Assembly (NCBI GenBank): GCA_900540095.1
Contig: UQEO01000098.1
Location: 1 to 5,970 of the forward strand
Direction: 5' to 3'
Source: an uncultured Collinsella sp.
GTDB taxonomy: Bacteria; Actinomycetota; Coriobacteriia; Coriobacteriales; Coriobacteriaceae
DNA length: 5,970 bases
How positions within the stretch are numbered: position 1 is the stretch's first letter; each line of letters begins with the position of its first letter. Shown piece after piece: positions 1 to 4,389 of the stretch. The notes under the pieces were generated by a model. That model ran no database searches. It had not been told where the DNA came from and saw nothing but the letters and a program-made list of their open reading frames with translations. Both the position numbers and the translations under genes were made by a program.

Positions 1-600
1 AAAGAAGCAGCCGTGCCGCCGCGACCGGGGGGCGGCCTCCTGCCGATCGGCTCGCGTCCGGCCAAGCGCGGTCTGGGCGCCAAGTCGCTCGACGACCTGC
101 GTACCATTCCGTGGATCTTCAGCTGGAGCCAGGCGCGCATTAACCTGGCCGCTTGGTACGGCCTGGGCACCGCCTGCGAGCAGCTTGGCGATCTTGACCA
201 GCTCAAGGCTGCCTACCAGGAGTGGCCGTTCTTCCGCACCTTTATCGACAACATCGAGATGTCGATCGCCAAGACCGACCAGCGCATCGCCAAGATGTAT
301 CTGCACCTGGGCGATCGCCAGGATCTGTCCAAGAAGGTCTTTACCGAGATGCAGCTCACTCGTAAGTGGGTCCTTGCCATCGTCGGTGACGAGTGGCCGT
401 TGCAGCGCCGTCGCGTGCTCGGCTGTGCTGTTCGCGTGCGTAACCCCTACGTCGACGCCCTGTCCATCGCCCAGGTCCGCGCCCTTCGCGAGGTACGTAT
501 GAACCAGGACGAGATGGCCGAGGAGAAGAAGGCCGAATACATGAGCCTGATTCTTTCGACTGTGACCGGCGTCTCGGCAGGATTGCAGAACACGGGGTAA
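1..600 (+). CDS. ppc: Phosphoenolpyruvate carboxylase, C-terminal part (5' end outside window)
   Basis: This is the last 199 residues of PEP carboxylase, the cytosolic enzyme that adds bicarbonate to phosphoenolpyruvate to give oxaloacetate and refill the TCA pool. The frame is open from base 1, so the gene is cut by the window edge; full-length family members are roughly 850-950 residues. Recognisable family blocks, in order, are LPIGSRPAKR (about residues 15-24), LRTIPWIFSWSQARINLAAWYG (starting near residue 33), WPFFRTFIDNIEMS with AKTD just after, RVRNPYVDALS, and the invariant C-terminal ending AGLQNTG. The catalytic histidine and glycine-rich loop lie upstream of the window. The first dozen residues are Pro/Gly-rich and do not look like the usual family sequence before the GSRPAKR block, which may be lineage variation or a sequence-end artefact. 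A large nested hairpin begins 23 nt after the TAA stop. There is no functional link to the lar genes beyond proximity. Identity is secure. Confidence 0.95.
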   Translation, partial: KEAAVPPRPGGGLLPIGSRPAKRGLGAKSLDDLRTIPWIFSWSQARINLAAWYGLGTACEQLGDLDQLKAAYQEWPFFRTFIDNIEMSIAKTDQRIAKMYLHLGDRQDLSKKVFTEMQLTRKWVLAIVGDEWPLQRRRVLGCAVRVRNPYVDALSIAQVRALREVRMNQDEMAEEKKAEYMSLILSTVTGVSAGLQNTG

Positions 601-623
601 TCGATAGCCCTGTGGCTCTCACC

Positions 624-750
624 GGGACCCGATGGGTTTCCCTCTGAATGCGTCCTCGCACTTGAAGCCCCCTTATCCTGCTCCTTCGGAGCTGCGGATA
701 AGGGGGCTTCGTGCTGCGGAGTGCATTCAGAGGGAAACCCATCGGGTCCC
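624..750. repeat. Nested perfect hairpin element, copy 1
   Basis: Two inverted repeats sit one inside the other. The outer arms are 624-651 and 723-750, 28 bp with no mismatch. The inner arms are 664-678 and 696-710, 15 bp with no mismatch, and the tip carries a further GCTCC/GGAGC stem (680-684 with 688-692). Outer and inner stems are separated by a 12-nt strand on each side: GTCCTCGCACTT (652-663) and GTGCTGCGGAGT (711-722). The element begins 23 nt after the PEP carboxylase stop, so it would form a 3'-UTR structure. No T-tract follows either stem, so it is not a textbook intrinsic terminator. A second element at 3561-3685 has the same geometry and similar 12-nt strands but different stem sequences. 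I do not know a named family for it. Confidence 0.85.
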
Positions 751-1242
751 TTCGTCCTCGGTCTTCGGGGATTGGGCTGAAGGGATTAAAGTGCGCTTCG
801 CGCCCAATGCGGAGTGCGGCGAGGGCTTCTTGCGTCCTGCGGAGTGTGCCTAAAAGTAAACTTATGGCGGGCCCTGCGATGTCCGGTCTTCGGCGGATCA
901 GCTGCTGGGTGAGGGTGGTGCCTGGGGCGACGTGCAAAAAACGGAGTTTTCAGCAGCAAAAGATTGATGCATAAGGCCATAGCCGGCTTTCGCTGCCTTT
1001 GTTGATGCCTTTGCACGCTAATTGGGGCCTTGGCGATGCCCGTATATGGCTGGTTTCTCGCCGCATGCTATCCAGATGGGTCGAGTCATGAGGACTATCT
1101 ACTTTTTGAAAGACTTTTGACACCAAAATCTTATCCCGCGATGCTGAATACTCGCAAAAATGCACGCTCCGGAGGGTACTACCCTGTTACGGCTAGAAAT
1201 CCATGCGTCATTATATGCAAATTATTGACGTATTTATGCAAT
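751..1242. other. Long intergenic stretch without a supported gene
   Basis: No convincing coding region is seen here. The left part (754-845) holds fragments resembling the conserved internal-loop strands of the nested hairpin element: GTCCTCGGTCTT at 754-765, TGCGGAGT at 808-815, and GTCCTGCGGAGT at 834-845. A short inverted repeat ATTGGGC/GCCCAAT (771-777 with 802-808) lies among them, but no matching outer arms are present. Around 935-950 there is an A-tract/T-tract pair (AAAAAACGGAGTTTT) able to form only a very short stem. From about 1080 the composition becomes visibly more AT-rich than the genes. An 80-codon frame (1030-1272) and a 71-codon minus frame (950-1165) cross this stretch; neither has a recognisable family or a good ribosome-binding site. 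Confidence 0.5.
1204..1242. promoter_or_regulatory. Possible operator: direct repeats two helical turns apart
   Basis: The heptamer TATGCAA occurs at 1214-1220 and again at 1235-1241, 21 bp apart start to start, which places both on the same face of the helix. The same segment has an inverted pair CGTCA (1206-1210) and TGACG (1226-1230). TTGACG at 1225-1230 resembles a -35 box, but I see no good -10 box at 16-18 bp beyond it. On the minus strand a perfect TATAAT reads at 1215-1210 without a well-spaced -35. The pattern is compatible with a protein-binding site in an AT-rich patch. Which regulator would bind is not visible. Confidence 0.25.
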
Positions 1243-1324
1243 ATGACTTACGCGCGCATGCCATCGGGGTAGATGTTTGCCTCGGCGCTGCGTAAGTCAT
1301 CCTGTCTATAGTGTCTTTGACAGG
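1243..1324 (+). ncRNA. Two tandem hairpins preceding a terminator (possible leader or RNA 3' end)
   Basis: ATGACTTACGC (1243-1253) pairs perfectly with GCGTAAGTCAT (1290-1300); the stem can extend by GCGC/GCGC (1254-1257 with 1285-1288) around one bulged base, giving about 15 bp. It is followed at once by CCTGTC (1301-1306) pairing with GACAGG (1319-1324). The terminator stem begins at the very next base, 1325. Three abutting hairpins ending in an intrinsic terminator resemble the 3' half of a cis-regulatory leader or the end of a small RNA. I do not recognise a known riboswitch consensus, and no strong upstream promoter is visible, so the RNA call is tentative. Confidence 0.35.
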
Positions 1325-1358
1325 CGGCCACGGTCCCGTTTGGGATCGCGGCCGTTTT
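1325..1358 (+). terminator. Rho-independent terminator upstream of larA
   Basis: The arms are 1325-1337 and 1342-1354. Of 13 positions, 11 are Watson-Crick, one is G-U and one is an A-C mismatch. The loop is GTTT and a TTTT run follows at 1355-1358. The stem is GC-rich. It would stop plus-strand transcription arriving from the upstream intergenic region about 120 nt before the larA start. It may either insulate larA or act as an attenuator for a transcript that begins upstream. Confidence 0.7.
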
Positions 1359-1359
1359 G

Positions 1360-1389
1360 TTGAGGGTCAAATATGAACGTTGTGTTAAT
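1360..1389 (+). promoter_or_regulatory. Candidate larA promoter
   Basis: TTGAGG (1360-1365) and GTTAAT (1384-1389) are separated by 18 bp, and the -10-like box is preceded by TGT, an extended -10 feature. It sits directly after the terminator, so it would give a leader of about 85 nt before the larA start. The -10 match is modest (GTTAAT against TATAAT), so this is a suggestion only. A weaker alternative -10 is TATCTA near 1442. Confidence 0.3.
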
Positions 1390-1460
1390 GAGTCGGTGGA
1401 CGGTGGTGTTTTTCGGTGAGCGGCGTATCCTTCCAACGGTTTATCTAGTGTGTTAGTTGA

Positions 1461-1470
1461 AAGGAAGAGG
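1461..1470 (+). promoter_or_regulatory. larA ribosome-binding site (decides a TTG start)
   Basis: AAGGAAGAGG is a purine-rich Shine-Dalgarno sequence ending 10 nt before TTG at 1481. The longer frame could begin at TTG 1457, but that codon lies just upstream of the Shine-Dalgarno and would have to translate through it. Starting at 1481 also makes every known LarA active-site residue fall on its canonical number. CTTCC at 1430-1434 can pair with GGAAG at 1463-1467 and could partly mask the site. Confidence 0.75.
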
Positions 1471-1480
1471 GCGCTCGTCA

Positions 1481-2758
1481 TTGTTTGAATGTGAACTGCC
1501 GTTTGACCACAAGACGTTGCATCTGGAGCTCGAGGATAAGAACTTCGCGGGTGTGATGGAAGGTCATCAAAACGAGTTTAAGACCACGAAATCACAGGAA
1601 GAGCTGGTAGAGGAGTCACTTGCCAACCCTTATGGCTCGCCTTCGCTCGAGGAGCTTTGTGCTGGCAAGAAGGATATTGTCATCATTAGCTCCGATCATA
1701 CGCGTCCCGTTCCCTCGCGTGTGACGATGCCTATTCTGCTGCATCACATCCATTCTGCTGCGCCCGAGGCTCGCGTGCGTATTCTGGTTGCTACGGGTAT
1801 GCATCGTCCGTCGACGCACGAGGAGCTCGTCAACAAGTATGGCGAGGAGATCGTTATCAACGAGGAAATCGTTATGCACGTCGCGACTGACGACAGCATG
1901 ATGAAAAAGATCGGCACCCTGCCTTCTGGTGGCGAGTGCATCATCAACAAGATTGCCGCCGATTGCGATCTGCTGCTTGCCGAGGGCTTTATTGAGCCGC
2001 ACTTCTTTGCCGGTTTCTCTGGTAGCCGCAAGTCCGTCCTGCCTGGTATCGCCAGCTACAAGACCATCATGTACAACCACAACGGTCAGTTTGTGAACGA
2101 TTCCCATTCGCGTGCCGGCAACCTGTGCCACAACCACGTGAGCGAGGACATGTTTGCCGCTGCCGAGATGGCTCACCTTGCCTTTGTGCTCAACGTGGTG
2201 CTCAACGGCAAGCACGAGGTCATCGGCTCCTTTGCCGGCGACATCCACAAGGCGCACGAGGCTGGCTGCGAGTTCGTGAAGAGCCTTGCCGGTGTTGAGC
2301 CCGTCGAGTGCGAGATTGCCATTACCACCAACGGCGGCTACCCGCTCGACCAGAACATCTATCAGGCCGTGAAGGGCATGTGCTCTGCAGAGGCCACACT
2401 TCCCGAGGGCGGCGTGATCATCGATGTCGCCGGTTGTGCCGACGGTCACGGTGGCGAGGGCTTCTATCACAACATCGCCGACAATGATCCGGCAGAGTTT
2501 GAGCGCGCCTGCATCGACCGTCCTAAGGACGAGACCCTGCCCGACCAGTGGACGAGCCAGATCTTTGCCCGCATCCTGGCGCATCACCCTGTGATCATGG
2601 TTACCGACCTGTGCGATCACCAGATGATCAAGGATATGCACATGACGCCGGTTAACACCCTTGATGAGGCGCTCAAGCTCGCCTTTGAGATGAAGGGTGC
2701 CGATGCCAAGGTGGCCGTCATTCCCGATGGCCTGGGCGTTGTCGTCGCACAGCACTAG
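1481..2758 (+). CDS. larA: Nickel-dependent lactate racemase LarA
   Basis: LarA interconverts D- and L-lactate in the cytosol by a proton-coupled hydride transfer on a nickel-pincer nucleotide. The protein is 425 residues, close to the 424 of Lactiplantibacillus plantarum LarA. Starting at TTG 1481, the known functional residues fall on the same numbers as in that enzyme: Arg75 in SDHTRPVP, the acid/base pair His108 (ATGMHRPSTHEE) and His174 (EPHFFAGFSGSRK), the cofactor-anchoring Lys184, the nickel ligand His200, Gln295 and Lys298 (YQAVKGM). A tryptophan at 357 sits next to the expected 358. This agreement supports both the function and the start codon. LarA relatives can act on other 2-hydroxyacids, so lactate is inferred from the neighbouring channel and cofactor genes. 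The next gene begins 49 nt downstream on the same strand, a likely two-gene operon. The cofactor genes larB and larC lie in the same locus but converge on it. Confidence 0.95.
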   Translation: MFECELPFDHKTLHLELEDKNFAGVMEGHQNEFKTTKSQEELVEESLANPYGSPSLEELCAGKKDIVIISSDHTRPVPSRVTMPILLHHIHSAAPEARVRILVATGMHRPSTHEELVNKYGEEIVINEEIVMHVATDDSMMKKIGTLPSGGECIINKIAADCDLLLAEGFIEPHFFAGFSGSRKSVLPGIASYKTIMYNHNGQFVNDSHSRAGNLCHNHVSEDMFAAAEMAHLAFVLNVVLNGKHEVIGSFAGDIHKAHEAGCEFVKSLAGVEPVECEIAITTNGGYPLDQNIYQAVKGMCSAEATLPEGGVIIDVAGCADGHGGEGFYHNIADNDPAEFERACIDRPKDETLPDQWTSQIFARILAHHPVIMVTDLCDHQMIKDMHMTPVNTLDEALKLAFEMKGADAKVAVIPDGLGVVVAQH

Positions 2759-2797
2759 TACGCGGCCTAAACGAATCGTTTATAACCGACAAGAAAG

Positions 2798-2803
2798 ATA
2801 AGG
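2798..2803 (+). promoter_or_regulatory. Ribosome-binding site of the channel gene
   Basis: ATAAGG, within a longer purine-rich run AAGAAAGATAAGG (2791-2803), ends 4 nt before ATG 2808, slightly closer than usual. It supports that ATG as the start. Confidence 0.55.
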
Positions 2804-2807
2804 TATT

Positions 2808-3539
2808 ATGCTTACCAAACTCCTCTGCGAATTCGGCGCAACGGCCCTCATGATCATCTTTGGCGTGGGCGTGCACTGCGATACCGTACTCAAGGGCACC
2901 AAGTATCAGGGCTCCGGTCACATGTTTGCCATCACCACCTGGTCTTTTGGCATCTCGGTCTGCCTGTTTGTCTTTGGCGGCGCCGTGTGCATGAACCCCG
3001 CCATGGTGCTTGCCCAGTGCATCGTAGGCCTGGTGCCGTGGAGCAGCTGCATCCCCTTCATGATTGCCGATATGCTCGGCGGCTTTGTGGGCGCCGTAAT
3101 CGCTTGGTTGATGTATGCCGATGAGTTCAAGGCTTCCGAGGGCGTCGTCGACCCCATTGCTCAGCGCAACATCTTCTCGACCAACCCAACCACCGAGGGC
3201 ATGAACTATGCCCGCAACTTCTTCTGCGAGGCCATCTGCACCTTCGTGTTCATCAGCGCCATCCTTGCTGCCGCTAGCCGCGCTGGCGAGAACGTTTTGA
3301 TGCTCGCCGTCTGCGTCGGCCTGATCGTTTGGGCCGTTGGCATGGGCATGGGCGGCATCACCGGCTTCGCCATGAACCAGGCTCGTGACCTTGGTCCTCG
3401 CATGGCTTACCAGGTACTGCCGATCAAGAACAAGGCCGACAACAACTGGAAGTATGGCCTGCTTGTTCCTGGCATCGCACCGTTTATCGGTGCCGCTCTG
3501 GCCGCACTGTTTGTGCACGGTTTCTTGGGCATGTTCTAG
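2808..3539 (+). CDS. larD: Aquaglyceroporin of the GlpF/LarD type, probable lactic acid channel
   Basis: This is a 243-residue MIP-family channel with six predicted membrane helices (about 5-22, 38-58, 79-103, 138-158, 163-183, 216-238) and two half-helix loops. The first loop has the canonical Asn-Pro-Ala at 63-65 (CMNPAMVLAQ). The second reads TGFAMNQARDLGPR, so the second NPA is Asn190-Gln191-Ala192. The glycerol-facilitator selectivity filter appears intact: Trp45, Gly178, Phe187 and Arg193 align with GlpF Trp48, Gly191, Phe200 and Arg206. The residue two before the first NPA is Cys61, where GlpF has His. Related channels encoded in lar operons of lactobacilli (LarD) pass D- and L-lactic acid. 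The position 49 nt after larA supports that role here, while glycerol or other small solutes remain possible. A nested hairpin with a bidirectional terminator begins 21 nt after the TAG stop. Family identity is firm; the substrate is inferred. Confidence 0.85.
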   Translation: MLTKLLCEFGATALMIIFGVGVHCDTVLKGTKYQGSGHMFAITTWSFGISVCLFVFGGAVCMNPAMVLAQCIVGLVPWSSCIPFMIADMLGGFVGAVIAWLMYADEFKASEGVVDPIAQRNIFSTNPTTEGMNYARNFFCEAICTFVFISAILAAASRAGENVLMLAVCVGLIVWAVGMGMGGITGFAMNQARDLGPRMAYQVLPIKNKADNNWKYGLLVPGIAPFIGAALAALFVHGFLGMF

Positions 3540-3560
3540 TCTGAGGCTACATAGTTGTCC

Positions 3561-3685
3561 GCTGGCCGCATGGGGTAACTTCCCAGCGCGTCCTCGGACA
3601 TGCAAAAAGGCTCGCTGCGCACTTCGTGCGGCGAGCCTTTTTGCGTCCTGCGTAATGCGCTGGGAAGTTACCCCATGCGGCCAGC
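3561..3685. repeat. Nested perfect hairpin element, copy 2
   Basis: The outer arms are 3561-3589 and 3657-3685, 29 bp with no mismatch or G-U pair. The inner arms are 3602-3615 and 3631-3644, 14 bp and perfect, with a further CGCAC/GTGCG stem (3618-3622 with 3626-3630) at the tip. The strands joining outer and inner stems are GTCCTCGGACAT (3590-3601) and GTCCTGCGTAAT (3645-3656), each 12 nt. They match those of the 624-750 element at 10 of 12 and 9 of 12 positions, although the stems are unrelated in sequence. It starts 21 nt after the larD stop. It lies between two converging operons and contains the bidirectional terminator. Confidence 0.9.
3602..3644. terminator. Bidirectional intrinsic terminator between converging lar operons
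   Basis: A GC-rich stem (GGCTCGC with GCGAGCC plus an inner CGCAC/GTGCG) is flanked by AAAAA on the left (3604-3608) and TTTTT on the right (3638-3642). A U-tract therefore follows the hairpin on either strand. It would end larA-larD transcripts from the left and larB-larC-tetR transcripts from the right. It forms the core of the larger nested hairpin at 3561-3685. Confidence 0.85.
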
Positions 3686-3847
3686 TGCGGGGTCTTTGCT
3701 GCGCTCGAGCAAGCAGCCCAACATATAAATCTGAATTTGAATTTGGATGGGAGGGGCTTGTTGCTGTTGAGGGCGGTGAAGCGCGAGTGACACTTTGGGA
3801 TGCGTGGCGCCCTGGGTTGGGGCGATGCTTTGGGATGATGTTCTTAC
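3686..3847. other. Remaining convergent spacer, no gene
   Basis: Only minor structure is seen: a 10-bp direct repeat CTTTGGGATG (3793-3802 and 3828-3837) and a small CGCCC/GGGCG hairpin (3808-3812 with 3820-3824) without a U-tract on either strand. This would be the 3'-UTR of the regulator gene on the minus strand. Confidence 0.4.
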
Positions 3848-4387
3848 TTAGTTGAAGAGGGGTTTTATGGCTGATAAGTAGTCTTTGGCTACGTCGGCTT
3901 TGTCTGCTTGGAAGTTGTGCCAGGCCCACCATTGGACGGTGGCTACGAAGCTTGAGGCTATGTGGTGTAGTAAGAAACTGCGGTCCATGGTGCCAGCGGG
4001 GCCTGTGGAGTCGGCGGGGACGGTTTCGGCTGCTCGTGACATGATGGTCTTGCGTAAGCAGTCGGCGAAGACGCGGGAGCCGGCGCCGGCTACGAGGGCT
4101 CGAACGCCCTGGCGGCGCTCCCAGAGGTTGTTGAGGATATGCTCGACCTGCACGAGTGGGTCGTCGAGCGGTGTGCCATCGTCGTCGAGGGCGTGGGTAC
4201 AGATGTCGCTCACGAGCTCGGACAGTAGGTCGTCTTTGCTCTTAAAGAGGCCGTAGAATGTCGCGCGGCCTACGTGAGCGCGCGCGATGATGTCGCCGAC
4301 GGTAATCTTGCCGTAGTCCACTTCGCGTAGCAGCTCGGAGAACGCCGCAACGATGGCAGCGCGGCTTTTTTCTTTGCGGGCATCCAT
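3848..4387 (-). CDS. TetR-family transcriptional regulator
   Basis: This is a 179-residue protein of the usual TetR size. The N-terminal DNA-binding domain is clear: a first helix with KSRAAIVAAFSELLRE (7-22), then the helix-turn-helix ITVGDIIARAHVGRATFYGLF (starting at Ile28) ending in KSKDDLL (49-55). The remainder is a variable all-helical ligand domain that I cannot assign to a ligand class. The frame is open further upstream to 4435, but ATG 4387 (MDARKEKSR) is the better start: it matches where family members begin and lies 2 nt after the larC stop (TAGCCATG), implying translational coupling and co-transcription with larB and larC. The site may lack a strong Shine-Dalgarno of its own. 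By position it is a candidate regulator of the lar genes. In L. plantarum that job is done by LarR, a Crp/Fnr-type protein, so control here would be different. Its target is inferred only. Confidence 0.9.
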   Translation of the reverse strand: MDARKEKSRAAIVAAFSELLREVDYGKITVGDIIARAHVGRATFYGLFKSKDDLLSELVSDICTHALDDDGTPLDDPLVQVEHILNNLWERRQGVRALVAGAGSRVFADCLRKTIMSRAAETVPADSTGPAGTMDRSFLLHHIASSFVATVQWWAWHNFQADKADVAKDYLSAIKPLFN

Positions 4388-4389
4388 GG

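Noticed and set aside
624..750. CRISPR or insertion-sequence end as explanation for the inverted repeats
   Set aside because: There is no repeat-spacer periodicity, no transposase frame between the arms, and the two elements have unrelated stem sequences, unlike terminal inverted repeats of one transposon.
356..937. 193-codon minus-strand frame whose N-terminus reads like LTQQLIRRRPDIA
   Set aside because: It crosses the nested hairpin and the PEP carboxylase 3' end, so most of it is antisense; the RRRPDI resemblance to efflux proteins is a short chance match.
632..974. Two plus-strand frames (632-853 and 711-974) over the nested hairpin
   Set aside because: They translate the inverted repeat and its fragments; the peptide repeats are a by-product of the palindrome.
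1030..1272. 80-codon plus-strand frame in the intergenic stretch
   Set aside because: No recognisable family, no clear ribosome-binding site, and its 3' end falls in the repeat and hairpin region. It cannot be excluded as a small gene but is not supported.
1616..2755. 379-codon open frame on the minus strand opposite larA
   Set aside because: It mirrors larA almost end to end, has no recognisable family, and is explained by the strong G/C third-position bias of the real gene.
3385..3855. 156-codon plus-strand frame overlapping the end of the channel gene
   Set aside because: Out of frame with the channel, passes through the terminator hairpin, and has no family resemblance.
2718..3932. 404-codon minus-strand frame across the channel gene and spacer
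   Set aside because: It runs through the channel gene, the perfect hairpin and into the regulator gene; composition is His/Ala/Gly-rich shadow sequence with no domain.
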